A stretch of 64,000 nt of DNA, from NCBI GenBank assembly GCA_015548865.1, contig JADMXW010000019.1, forward strand, positions 1 to 64,000, read 5' to 3'. Shown here in pieces: positions 50,590 through 60,800 of this stretch. A model generated the notes under the pieces. It did not search any database, was not told the DNA's origin, and saw only the letters and a list, made by a program, of their open reading frames with translations. Each line of letters begins with the position of its first letter. Position 1 is the stretch's first letter. The position numbers were made by a program, and so were the translations under genes. The DNA is from Serratia marcescens (GTDB lineage: Bacteria > Pseudomonadota > Gammaproteobacteria > Enterobacterales > Enterobacteriaceae).

Positions 50590-50999
50590 ATACTGCCTCT
50601 AATTCATCTTAAGAAAGAAATTTAAGCGTCACTAATATAACAAAAAAAACCATCACATACCGCCAGTTAAATATTTATCAAATAGGCCATAGATGTAACA
50701 AATGTTTTCACAAAATTATTAACAAGTTGATTTTATTGAATTTTAAAATAAATAGCACAAATGGACAATTAATTTCTTGCACAGGGTAAATTACAGAAAA
50801 ATCTTAATATCGCGTTCAGTTAATATACAGAATATTATTTATCCTACGACACAAATAAATATAACGTAAATAAAGGTCAATTAAAGTAAGCGCAATGCCG
50901 ACAAATCCTTTACACTAGGATACAATGGAGAAATCCTAATTTTCTGGTGTTTTTTCCACACTGTCTTTACTTTCTTTCCTGATTATCAAGGCCTAAAGG
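50590..50999. promoter_or_regulatory. divergent ompX-rhtA intergenic region
   Basis: These 410 bases are A+T-rich and contain no frame worth calling. They must hold the ompX (minus) and rhtA (plus) promoters. In E. coli this interval also encodes regulatory elements, but I recognise no small RNA here. Confidence 0.5.
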
Positions 51000-51881
51000 A
51001 TGACCTTATCTGCTCTGCGCGGCTCTACGTTTCTACCCGTTTTACTGATCGTCATTGCGATGCTTTCTATCCAAAGTGGCGCGGCCTTGGCAAAGAATCT
51101 GTTCCCGATAATGGGTGCTCCCGGCGTCACTGCACTGCGACTTGGTCTTGGTGCCTTGATTCTATGTGCTATTTTCAAGCCTTGGCGGATGCGCATTCAA
51201 GGAAACCGTCTACCGTTGATCCTGTATGGTCTGACCCTTGGCGGTATGAATTTTTTGTTTTACCTCTCTATTCGCACCGTTCCATTAGGTGTAGCGGTGG
51301 CACTTGAATTTACCGGTCCACTCGCTGTAGCCATTTTCTCTTCGCGCCGGGCAATCGATTTTCTTTGGATTCTGCTGGCGCTAACCGGAATGTGGTTTCT
51401 GTTGCCGATGAATGACGACATCACCAATGTTGATATGCAAGGCGCACTCTGCGCCATCGGCGCGGGTGCCTGCTGGGCATTTTATATTGTATTCGGGAAA
51501 AAAGCAGGCGCTAATCATGGTCCAGCGACGGTTGCGATGGGCTCGCTCATCGCGGCAATCGTTTTTTGCCCTATTGGGGCTCATTTAGCCGATGCAACAT
51601 TGCTCTCCTTCTCTATTTTACCGCTTGGTATCGCGATTGCGATCCTCTCAACTGCACTGCCCTACTCATTGGAGATGATGGCGCTGACACGCCTTCCAGC
51701 CAAGACGTTCAGCACTCTAATGAGTATGGAACCCGCCATTGCAGCACTGTCTGGTATTCTGTTTCTCGGTGAACATCTGTTGCTGACACAATGGTTAGCA
51801 CTGTTTTGCATCATTGCCGCTTCTCTCGGTGCGACACTTACGGTGAAACGTGCACGCATCAATAATAGCGCCCAAGACTGA
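51000..51881 (+). CDS. rhtA: threonine/homoserine exporter RhtA
   Basis: The 293-residue protein has ten membrane helices of the EamA/DMT type. SGAALAKNLFPIMGAPGVTA, LTLGGMNFLFYLSIRTVPLG and SLEMMALTRLPAKTFSTLMS are highly conserved with E. coli RhtA. It exports amino acids such as threonine and homoserine. The ATG at 51000 stands directly behind AAAGG, an unusually close site, so a slightly later start remains possible. Confidence 0.92.
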   Translation: MTLSALRGSTFLPVLLIVIAMLSIQSGAALAKNLFPIMGAPGVTALRLGLGALILCAIFKPWRMRIQGNRLPLILYGLTLGGMNFLFYLSIRTVPLGVAVALEFTGPLAVAIFSSRRAIDFLWILLALTGMWFLLPMNDDITNVDMQGALCAIGAGACWAFYIVFGKKAGANHGPATVAMGSLIAAIVFCPIGAHLADATLLSFSILPLGIAIAILSTALPYSLEMMALTRLPAKTFSTLMSMEPAIAALSGILFLGEHLLLTQWLALFCIIAASLGATLTVKRARINNSAQD

Positions 51882-51896
51882 CACGCTGCTCCGGCT

Positions 51897-52165
51897 ATCC
51901 CCTAAATAACTCGAGTTGCAGGACAAAACGTTAACATTTTGAACAGCACTTGCGCTGACCCTTTAGGGTGAGGCTCATTATGAGTCTCGTAACGCGGTAA
52001 GAGAGATGCCCCGATGTGCTTACCCAGGTGAGTGATTCAAGTGGCAAATTTGCCGAGAGAAGATTTAAACGCCGCTTGCGGCGGCCTCAAGAGAGGTGAG
52101 GCCCAGAGATGAACCCAATAAAGAGTACCACCAACACACATGCAACTTGAAGTAGAACGAATATA
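51897..52165. repeat. dispersed palindromic repeat, long form (copy B)
   Basis: About 269 bases: CCCTAAATAACTCGAGTTGC at the start and TGCAACTTGAAGTAGAACGA at the end, with internal ACGCCGCTTGCGGCGG hairpin as in copy A. The rest of 51882-52492 contains only the dps promoters. Confidence 0.85.
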
Positions 52166-52369
52166 AATTCAATGACGCTCCTTCTTGCATGCGTGACACC
52201 ACAGCAAGAGAAGCATCATTTCGGATATATCGTATCGCGACGCGTGTTGTCTCTATGCCTAAATAGGTTTAGGCTATTGCCAGAGTTAAATAATTCTCAT
52301 TTATTATCGTTCTTTTATATAATACCTAATCGTGATTTTTATAATAAAATCAAATAAGAAGATATGCGC

Positions 52370-52439
52370 TTGTATTGTGTGAGACAATTTCTATAATAGG
52401 TATTACCTTTATATTCTCTGTAACAAACTCTGCTATAAT
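52370..52439 (+). promoter_or_regulatory. dps promoter candidates
   Basis: Candidate 1: TTGTAT (52370-52375), 16 bases, TATAAT (52392-52397). Candidate 2: extended -10 TGCTATAATT (52431-52440) without clear -35, the form preferred by sigma-S, about 50 bases before the ATG. Dual control by sigma-70 and sigma-S is known for E. coli dps. Confidence 0.55.
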
Positions 52440-52492
52440 TATTTCCATTGAGCAGTCAGATTATTATTTCACTTATCAGGAGGAGATACCTT

Positions 52493-52999
52493 ATGGCTAC
52501 GGCTAAATTGGTAAAAGCAGCAGCATCCGACCTAATCTATACACGCAATAATCTGGATGAGCACGTCAAAGCGTCCACCATTAAGCTGTTGAATAAGCTC
52601 GTTGTTGACTTAATCGATTTATCATTGATCACCAAGCAGGCCCATTGGAATATGCGCGGGGCCAATTTTATTGCTGTTCACGAAATGCTGGACGGCTTCC
52701 GTACTGCCATTACCGACCATCTGGACACGCTGGCTGAGCGCGTAGTACAACTGGGCGGTGTTGCGCTGGGCACGGTGCAGGTCATCAATAAAGAAACCTC
52801 ACTTAAAAGCTACCCAACCAATATCCATAGCGTACAGGATCACTTAAAAGCGCTAGCGGAGCGTTACAGTGTTGTAGCAAACGAAGTGCGCAGTGCGATT
52901 GGCAAAACTGAAGATGAAGACAGTGCAGATATGTTGACCGCAGCATCTCGCGATTTAGACAAATTCCTGTGGTTTATTGAAGCTAACATTACTGAATAA
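52493..52999 (+). CDS. dps: DNA protection during starvation protein
   Basis: The start is at ATG 52493 with AGGAGGAG 6 bases upstream. In this 168-residue ferritin-like protein the ferroxidase residues are in [20 protein letters not shown] and [20 protein letters not shown]. The Lys-rich N-terminus ([20 protein letters not shown]) binds DNA. Forms dodecamers that store iron and shield the chromosome. Located before glnHPQ as in E. coli. Confidence 0.96.
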   Translation: MATAKLVKAAASDLIYTRNNLDEHVKASTIKLLNKLVVDLIDLSLITKQAHWNMRGANFIAVHEMLDGFRTAITDHLDTLAERVVQLGGVALGTVQVINKETSLKSYPTNIHSVQDHLKALAERYSVVANEVRSAIGKTEDEDSADMLTAASRDLDKFLWFIEANITE

Positions 53000-53016
53000 C
53001 CTTCATATTTTGCTGA

Positions 53017-53142
53017 TATACCCAAAATCATTTGAGTTTCAGGAAGAGAGTTAATGAGCGAGTCCCGAATAACTTACCAAAGTAAGTTATTCGGGTAATC
53101 GAGCGTAGCCAACGCACCTGCAGCTTTCAGCATGACGAGTTA
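53017..53142. repeat. dispersed palindromic repeat, short form (copy C)
   Basis: About 126 bases between dps and glnH, starting TATACCCAAAATCATTTGAG and ending CAGCTTTCAGCATGACGAG, with a central AACTTACC-AAAGTAAGTT-like hairpin. More diverged than the other copies. The following 340 bases up to glnH hold no gene; I see no clear sigma-54 site there. Confidence 0.75.
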
Positions 53143-53482
53143 AATAGCATTGGGCCATCTCAAACATGTTGTTCGCGATGACCTACACAGTAAGTTACAC
53201 TTTATCTATCCTAGCCTTTACACTTTTCCCTCTTAAAATTCGTACAAAAAGTTAGCTTTTATCTCTTCAAACACAATCAACGGTTGTGTCTCGCAGCATA
53301 ATCAGTTATTCATAGCGGCGTCCCATGCCGGAGGCGAAGTTTGCGTGCATTGGCGACACTGAATAAAAACAAAGCGTTATGAAATATAACCCTCTGTTTC
53401 TACAGCTTTTTCCTTAAATACTATTATTAGTAGTGCCTGTTTGAAACAGGCTTCCCACAAACGGTTAATTAGGAAGGATCGG

Positions 53483-54226
53483 ATGAAATCACTACTTAAG
53501 GCCTCATTGGCAGCGCTGGTGCTGACCATGAGCGTTTCCAGCTACGCGGCGGACAAGCCTCTCATCGTTGCCACAGACACAGCTTTTGTTCCCTTTGAAT
53601 TCAAGCAAGGCGACAAATACGTCGGCTTCGACATTGACCTCTGGGACGCTATCGCTAAAGAGCTGAAACTGGAATACACCCTGAAACCGATGGACTTCGC
53701 AGGTATCATTCCCGCTCTTCAAACCCGCAACATTGATTTGGCGCTGGCAGGGATCACTATCACTGAAGAACGTAAACGCGCCGTCGATTTTTCTGATGGC
53801 TACTACAACAGCGGCTTGCTGGTTATGGTAAAGGCAGACAATACCAGCATTCAGGGTGAACAGGATCTGGCAGGTAAAGTGTTGGCAGTGAAAAGTGGAA
53901 CCGGTTCGGTTGACTATGCCAAAGCCAATATCAAGACCAAAGAACTGCGCCAATTCCCGAATATTGACAACGCATACATGGAGTTAGGTGTAGGCCGTGC
54001 CGATGCAGTACTGCATGATACGCCGAATATCCTGTACTTCATTAAAACAGCAGGCAATGGTCAGTTTAAAGCGGTTGGTGATTCCATCAAGGCACAGCAA
54101 TACGGTGTTGCCTTCCCGAAAGGCAGTGAACTGCGTGAAAAAGTGAATACTGCGTTGCAAACGCTGCGCGACAACGGCACCTATGCTGAAATCTATAAAA
54201 AATGGTTCGGCACTGAACCGAAATAA
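53483..54226 (+). CDS. glnH: glutamine ABC transporter, periplasmic binding protein
   Basis: The start is at ATG 53483 with AGGAAGGA 7 bases before. The 247-residue product has a signal peptide (about residues 1-22, ending SSYAA). Then the type II binding fold: [40 protein letters not shown], and [14 protein letters not shown] at the end. It captures glutamine for GlnPQ. Confidence 0.95.
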   Translation: MKSLLKASLAALVLTMSVSSYAADKPLIVATDTAFVPFEFKQGDKYVGFDIDLWDAIAKELKLEYTLKPMDFAGIIPALQTRNIDLALAGITITEERKRAVDFSDGYYNSGLLVMVKADNTSIQGEQDLAGKVLAVKSGTGSVDYAKANIKTKELRQFPNIDNAYMELGVGRADAVLHDTPNILYFIKTAGNGQFKAVGDSIKAQQYGVAFPKGSELREKVNTALQTLRDNGTYAEIYKKWFGTEPK

Positions 54227-54252
54227 TTGCCGTATAAGTCTGGAGAACGTTC

Positions 54253-54912
54253 ATGCAGTTTGATTGGAGTGCCATCTGGCCTTCTCTGCCCCTTCTGTTA
54301 GAAGGGGCAAAAATGACCTTGCTGATTTCCGTGCTCGGTCTGCTGGGTGGCTTGGTTATCGGTGTTGTCGCGGGTTTCGCCCGCGTCTATGGGAGTTGGA
54401 TCTCCAGCCGCATCGCGTTGGTGTTTATTGAAATCATTCGCGGTACACCGATTGTTGTACAAGTCATGTTTATTTATTTCGCCTTACCGATGATCCTGAC
54501 ATCGGTGCGTATCGATCCCTTTGCCGCCGCCGTGGTCACTATCATGATCAACTCCGGTGCCTATATCGCGGAAATTACCCGCGGATCGGTATTATCGATT
54601 CACAAAGGATTTCGTGAGGCGGGTTTGGCACTGGGACTATCAAAACGCGACACGCTACGCCACGTTATTGCACCATTAGCGTTGCGCCGCATGTTACCTC
54701 CGTTAGGCAACCAATGGATCATCAGTATAAAGGACACCTCGCTGTTTATCGTTATTGGTGTGGCGGAACTGACCCGTTCCGGGCAAGAAATTATTGCTGG
54801 TAATTTTCGCGCACTGGAGATCTGGAGTGCGGTTGCAGTGATCTATCTTGTCATTACCTTGGTACTGAGCTTCCTTTTGCGCCTCCTGGAAAGAAAACTT
54901 AAGATTATATGA
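54253..54912 (+). CDS. glnP: glutamine ABC transporter, permease
   Basis: The 219-residue protein has about five helices. The HisM-type permease signature is visible: AALITLLI-like start [20 protein letters not shown], and the EAA loop [20 protein letters not shown]. GlnP forms the homodimeric channel. Its stop overlaps the glnQ ATG (ATGA). Confidence 0.95.
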   Translation: MQFDWSAIWPSLPLLLEGAKMTLLISVLGLLGGLVIGVVAGFARVYGSWISSRIALVFIEIIRGTPIVVQVMFIYFALPMILTSVRIDPFAAAVVTIMINSGAYIAEITRGSVLSIHKGFREAGLALGLSKRDTLRHVIAPLALRRMLPPLGNQWIISIKDTSLFIVIGVAELTRSGQEIIAGNFRALEIWSAVAVIYLVITLVLSFLLRLLERKLKII

Positions 54913-55631
54913 TTGAATTCAAGAACGTTTCTAAACACTTTGGTCAGACAAAGGTGTTGCATGACATCAATCTGAACATCAATCAGGGTGAAGTGGTGGT
55001 GATTATTGGACCTTCAGGCTCCGGTAAGTCCACCTTGTTACGTTGCATCAATAAGCTGGAAGAAATCACCAGCGGTGAGTTGATTGTCGACGGACTGAAA
55101 GTGAACGATCCTAAAGTTGATGAACGACTTATCCGGCAGGAAGCGGGTATGGTGTTTCAGCAGTTTTACCTTTTCCCACACCTGACCGCGCTGGAGAACG
55201 TGGCATTCGGCCCGATTCGCGTACGCGGTGCCAGTAAAGCAGAAGCAGAAAAACTGGCATTAGAACTGTTGGCCAAAGTGGGTCTGTCTGAACGCGCTCA
55301 CCACTACCCCTCAGAGCTTTCTGGCGGTCAGCAGCAGCGCGTAGCGATAGCGCGTGCGCTTGCCGTTAAGCCCAAGCTGATGCTGTTCGATGAACCGACC
55401 TCTGCACTCGACCCAGAATTACGTCATGAAGTGTTGACCGTAATGAAAGATCTGGCAGAAGAAGGTATGACAATGGTGATCGTTACGCACGAAGTCGGAT
55501 TTGCTCATAAAGTCGCTTCACGTTTGATCTTTATTGATAAGGGCCGCATTGCCCAAGATGGCGATCCTGAAACATTGATCACCAATCCCCCCAGTGAGCG
55601 GTTACGTGAATTTTTGCAGCACGTCTCTTGA
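54909..55631 (+). CDS. glnQ: glutamine ABC transporter, ATPase
   Basis: The 240-residue protein has Walker A GPSGSGKS near residue 37, Q-loop [11 protein letters not shown], signature LSGGQQQR, Walker B LMLFDEP and switch His in TMVIVTHE. It powers glutamine uptake. Last gene of glnHPQ, followed by a GC hairpin. Confidence 0.96.
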   Translation: MIEFKNVSKHFGQTKVLHDINLNINQGEVVVIIGPSGSGKSTLLRCINKLEEITSGELIVDGLKVNDPKVDERLIRQEAGMVFQQFYLFPHLTALENVAFGPIRVRGASKAEAEKLALELLAKVGLSERAHHYPSELSGGQQQRVAIARALAVKPKLMLFDEPTSALDPELRHEVLTVMKDLAEEGMTMVIVTHEVGFAHKVASRLIFIDKGRIAQDGDPETLITNPPSERLREFLQHVS

Positions 55632-55655
55632 TTGTATCGCTGTGATGCACTGAAA

Positions 55656-55682
55656 AGCGGGTGCCCTGTTAAGGGCACCCGC
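55656..55682. terminator. hairpin after glnQ
   Basis: GCGGGTGCCC / GGGCACCCGC with a short loop between glnQ and the convergent peptidase gene. A strong stem but no T run, so it may be an RNA-stabilising or Rho-related end. Confidence 0.6.
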
Positions 55683-55748
55683 CACACCGTCTTGCCATGC
55701 AAGATGGCAAAATACGTTTCTCCTGTCCAGCGTTCAACATTGACGTAT

Positions 55749-57623
55749 TCATCTGACAGAGGGATATTCACGCTCTATGAAAGCCGCAAAGGCTTCACAC
55801 ATAGCACTGTCTCCGCCGCTGTTATCCGCCAGCACACGCTCACCATCGACAATCTTGATATAAGCATGCAAATCAGCATCCGCAAGAGGCTGCGGTCGTT
55901 GCGTGGCATGCTGAATGGCATCCTGCGCCTGTTGCCACGCCTGTTCCACCGTCAAATTACAGGCCAGAGCAAGATAATCTGGATTGAACCCTTCCCCTGT
56001 CAGGCTACGCAGCGTGTCACCGTGGCTGACGCTGTTACCTGGACACCAGTAGTGCTGTGCCAAGTCCGGACCAATAGCGGGGTTGTCAGTAAGATAGCCA
56101 TCACGCTGCAGAAAGAAATGCCGAGTTTGTTCAACCGCCATCAGAGCCAATAGATATCCCTGATAAGAACATGCAGATTCCATCGAAAGGAGATGAGGGA
56201 TCGCAATGGTCGGACGCGGGCTGCCGCTGATACCCAAAATGCGCCGCTCGACATCACGCGCCAGTTGCGTGATAGCGGGAGGTGTGAGGGCATCATCATC
56301 CATACTGTAAAGTTGCCATTCAAAATAGGGAACCAACAGGATGTGGCGTTCATTAAATGCGCGCATCGGTTGACGTACGGCAATATCGGCCTGAATCAGC
56401 GCATCAGGAATTGTTTCGCCTTGTCGGTTCTTGGCATAGCGCGTCAGCCAGTCAGCATCGTGTAGCAAGCTGTCACAGAACATGGATTGTGTTTCCGCGT
56501 ATGCCATCGATGTAGGTGGAAACTCCTGTGAAAAACACGGGGCGTTTTGACGAATATTGGCAAAATGCGCCGCATGCCCGCCTTCATGAAACAATGTATT
56601 GATACCCGTTGCACCACTCCCTACCTGGTCCGGTTTTGCAAGGCTGGTAAAATTGATTTTAGCGGGTATCCATTTTCCTTCCTGCACAAATGGCGGAACC
56701 GGACCATGCATAAAACCGTTTTCATATTTACCCTTGCGCACCAACAGATCCAACTGCATCTGTGCACCATTAAAACCGATGTGCAACCGCTTAAAGCTGT
56801 TAATCCAGCGTTCTAACGACGCGGAGAAAGGAAAATAGGGATCCAGTTGGCGAGTAACGTCCCCTGCGCTGGCATAACGAATATTCCACGGTTGAAGAGC
56901 ACCGTCTCCCTTCTCTTTCACAAGTGCAGCCAGACTGCGCTCATTCGCATCTCGCGTCTGCTCTTCAAAACGGTCAAGAATGGCAAACAACTGCTCTGGC
57001 GTCATCCGCTCGGTTTTATTGACTTTATAATCAAAATAATTGCGATACCCCATCTGCCGAGCAAAACGGTTACGCAGCACAACCAGCTCGGGGAAGCCAT
57101 GGTGCAATAACCACTGTTCCAAATCGCGCAGAGCCTGTTGTGAACTTTGGCGGCAGGCCTCATTAGCATTGGTCGCCTGATTAGTGAGAAGTTCACCCAG
57201 CGACGCTGAGACTTTCACACCATCTGCGTTGAAATGCATTACTTCATGGTTTTTACGTTGCGTATAAAGAGCACTCTCTGCACCGATGATCTCATCCATG
57301 AGTGTTTGCGCTTTTGGATCTTCAATAACGTTACAATCGAAAAAACGATACCAACCGCGCAGACCATGAAGCAATGCATCACTTTGTGGCGTCTGCTCCG
57401 CTGGGGGCAAGGATTCGAGCCTGGTAAGGTAGGTACGCAGCTCCTGCAAACGCGTTGGCTCAGCGATAAAGCGTTTGTAAGCACTCTCAGCAGCGGAAAA
57501 CGTCTCCGCGATACGGTCATCACCGATCCCCATATAGCGCTGCCAAAAATACGTTTCTTTCGCTTGGTGTACAGCGAGATAGTCACGATTGAGGGTATTA
57601 AAATACTCTGTAGCTTTTTGCAT
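55749..57623 (-). CDS. M3-family zinc metallopeptidase (oligoendopeptidase-like)
   Basis: The 624-residue cytoplasmic protein has HEGGHAAHFAN near residue 350: zinc ligands His-x-x-x-His with Glu, and the third ligand Glu is expected in MAYAETQSMFCDSLLHDADW. Overall length and late helical region (AYIKIVDGERVLADNSGG) fit the M3 thimet-oligopeptidase clan. Processes short peptides. Monocistronic, convergent with glnQ. Confidence 0.82.
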   Translation of the reverse strand: MQKATEYFNTLNRDYLAVHQAKETYFWQRYMGIGDDRIAETFSAAESAYKRFIAEPTRLQELRTYLTRLESLPPAEQTPQSDALLHGLRGWYRFFDCNVIEDPKAQTLMDEIIGAESALYTQRKNHEVMHFNADGVKVSASLGELLTNQATNANEACRQSSQQALRDLEQWLLHHGFPELVVLRNRFARQMGYRNYFDYKVNKTERMTPEQLFAILDRFEEQTRDANERSLAALVKEKGDGALQPWNIRYASAGDVTRQLDPYFPFSASLERWINSFKRLHIGFNGAQMQLDLLVRKGKYENGFMHGPVPPFVQEGKWIPAKINFTSLAKPDQVGSGATGINTLFHEGGHAAHFANIRQNAPCFSQEFPPTSMAYAETQSMFCDSLLHDADWLTRYAKNRQGETIPDALIQADIAVRQPMRAFNERHILLVPYFEWQLYSMDDDALTPPAITQLARDVERRILGISGSPRPTIAIPHLLSMESACSYQGYLLALMAVEQTRHFFLQRDGYLTDNPAIGPDLAQHYWCPGNSVSHGDTLRSLTGEGFNPDYLALACNLTVEQAWQQAQDAIQHATQRPQPLADADLHAYIKIVDGERVLADNSGGDSAMCEAFAAFIEREYPSVR

Positions 57624-57636
57624 GTGTTTACCTTTA

Positions 57637-57763
57637 TATACCCGTTATACTTCAAGTTGCAGGTGCGTTGGCTACGCTCACTTACCCGAATCACTTACCT
57701 GAGTAAGCTCATCGGGATGCGCTCACTTGCCGCCTTCCTGCAACTCGAGTTATTTAGGGTATA
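57637..57763. repeat. dispersed palindromic repeat, short form (copy D)
   Basis: About 127 bases, bounded by TATACCCGTTATACTTCAAG and CTCGAGTTATTTAGGGTATA, nearly identical to copy E. It sits between the peptidase and toxin genes, so it flanks the toxin island on one side while copy E flanks the other. Confidence 0.9.
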
Positions 57764-57812
57764 GATTGACGCGTATGTCTATTGAGATACTTATCAGGAA
57801 AAATCACAAGTA

Positions 57813-60800
57813 TTATCTTGCTCCTGCTTCAGCAGCGATCAAACCGATCAACGCTTTTAGAGTCCGACGGTCAAAAGAATCAGATTGCAAAGGCAGAGAT
57901 CGTGCATTGCGCGTCATCCGAGGTGGAAATAACCGCTCATGAAGATCGATAATAATAGTAGACAACGAATCCGCGTTATCCAAAATGATATTCGCTTTTA
58001 GCATATCATCATTAAGGATCATTAACTTAAATGATTCAATACTTGGCCGTTCGATTCCCATGTGCGCTGCATAGGCATCAAGAAATTCGTTATCGAGATT
58101 AAGTGGATGGTCTATATCCACATCGGATAATTGTTCAATAAACGCTTCAGGTATATCTTCTGGTTCACCAACCAGATTAGTGTAGGGACTGTAAAAAAAA
58201 TCTTGCGTACCGAGCTCAGCGTGTGTTGCTTCATGCACCACCGTCAAAAGCATATCATCGTTATAACCATGTCCAGTGTCAAAACAATCGGAAAAAATAA
58301 TAACACGTTTTTCTGAATCTTTAATATTAGTAAAACCTAATACACTAGGGCTATCACTCAAAGTAATGTCGTCTCTTTTCGCACTGGCCAAGTATACCTT
58401 ATCTTGATAATCATCAAAGTAATTACAAATTCGTTTCAAGTATTGATCTAACCGTTCTGTCGAGTGTTTGAGAACATCAAGGGACTCTGTACCAAGAACT
58501 TTTTTAAGATAGTCAGCGACCACATTATCCCGTAAATCAACATTTTTAACCGATGGAGTTTGAGTGTGATATAAATCTTCAAATTTCATCATAACGTTAT
58601 TTACTGTGTGTTTGGCATTTTCCAACCGTAGCTTATGAAGCTCAAAATTATTTCTCAAATGCGAAAACTCATTTGGGATTAACAGCATACTATCAGAAAC
58701 ACGTTGTATATGAATACGTGAAAGTGCATTTCCATCTGCTATGATGTTTTTATAACTATGAGGGAAATAATGTTTTATAACCCGAAATTGAAAATTTATA
58801 AATTCGATGTATTCCTTATTGACAAAATAAAGATCAGCTCGAGGTGGTAGAAATGAGGTAAGTCGAGGCATATCGGCCACAACATTGTACCCTACCATAT
58901 CATCATATGTTGCTGCATGTGAAGTTCCTGCTCGCTGCCGAGGGTTATGAAATAAAACCTCTATTTTCCCTTTTACTATTTCCGAGTCTTTATTTTTTAC
59001 AACATCATGTACATGTTCACTTGCCAACATTTTTCTTAATGCTAAATCATCCTTACTCAATTTATCATACGATATAACTTCAAGCTGATTACCTTGCTGT
59101 AAATGGAAGTGTTTCCCACCTACATCACCGGTATCAGCGTTGACCATCACGTAAATGTCTTGTTCCGCATCAGCCCCTATCTTCTTTACTTGAATTGGTA
59201 CATCAGAATGGGGTAAGTGAGCGGAAACAATCGTACTATCAGGCAAGGGTAACCGTTCTAAAGCGCCAGAAGAAATTATCTTTTCTGCTATCTCAGTCGT
59301 TTTATGATCTTTTTTTAGATAATCAATTAATTTAGTTGTGAATTTTTTTCCTAAACCGCCAATAAGTTCAAACCCAGGGTCTAAGGCACTAAGGGTTTGC
59401 TTACCTAATAAATTCAATTCACTTGCTTTTGGCATCACCATTTCCCTGAAAAATACTTTTCTGGCGGCAAGTTGTCCACCATTATGCAAGACGCGACTCC
59501 CTTTATTTATGCCTGACGCCATCCCCATGCCAAATCTACCACTCATTTTGGCTGCTTGCCCGAGGATAGGAATAAATGCAATAGAATCAAGCATACAGGA
59601 AGGAACTGCTTTTACGGGGTCATCATTAACAATGCCAGATACACAATCATAAAAAGGGATAAAACCTTTTACCTTTTCCCATACGTTTTGTATAGTAGAC
59701 AGGTTGTCGCCTTCTTTATATAACCGCTGAAATAAAGCATCGCGGTGAACTGAACTCAACTTTTCGATAAGAACATTACCATTATTACCCTTGGGGTACG
59801 GGCTATTCATTTTAGTAAGCATTGAAAAATAAAATGTACCTTTATCTGTTTTTAATTTATTATTTTCAACAACAGTATTATTACCAATCTCATGACGATC
59901 GATAATATCCAAATCAATATAGCGCTGAATATCTCGATTCACATGGATACAACTATATTGTATAGAATTATTTGTTGAAATCTCTTTTAAGGCATATATT
60001 CTCTCTTCATTATCAGAAATCACAGAGAAAAGATCAGTTTTATTTAAATTAACATAAGTATCAATATCCTTTGCAACACCATAAGCAGTAACCATTCCCC
60101 TACGGGTTTTCATGCTAAAAGAAACGGGATAAATTGTAACTTCAGGGGAGGTGATAAACGTCCTGTCATCATGACCCAATGAGTTTAGCGCTGCACTGAT
60201 TATGTATCTATCTATCTCTCTGAACCCGTCAGCCACATTCTCAGTTAAGCGTTGGTATTCTTGGCTTAAACTCTCTGGTGCCGTCTTACAGGGTTTAACT
60301 AAACCATTCATGTAAAACTGTTTTGCGTGTCGTACAGCCTTATCACGTCTCTGCTCCGACGTGCGGATAGGGTCTGCTTTATCAGGGAAACTCGGTAACT
60401 CATGGGTCGGGCAACCATCAATAATTTTATCTGCCAGTTGCCCTTTGTGAGAGTACTGATCAACAGCAAACTTATAACTCTGTAGTTTTTCAGCTATATC
60501 CTGCTGTATTTCTAAATGTTTTTTCCTATCTTCTATATAATTGTTTAGAATATCCAAACTGATGTTGCGAATGTTTTTTTCTGTATTTATCCACTCTGGT
60601 TTATTTTCAGCAAAAAAAAGCATCGCAGGAAGTAAAAAATAGGGAAAATTATCCATATTAACTCCCCCACTGAGCGCTATATGCCACATTGCCGCGCCTG
60701 CATGTACAACCTCATCATAGTTGAAATCATGCGTCGGCATAATTTCATTTAAAAACCGGGAGCCTGTGTACAGATGGCTAAACTCTTCACTATCGATCGC

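Noticed and set aside
49963..50625. 220-codon plus frame opposite ompX
   Set aside because: Antisense shadow of ompX with no conserved features.
52172..52357. 61-codon plus frame upstream of dps
   Set aside because: Lies in repeat-flanking AT-rich DNA without a ribosome site.
53143..53482. sigma-54/NtrC promoter for glnHPQ
   Set aside because: Expected from E. coli, but I found no convincing GG-N10-GC site in this interval.
57234..57764. 176-codon plus frame across peptidase start and repeat D
   Set aside because: Combines antisense of the peptidase with repeat sequence; not a gene.
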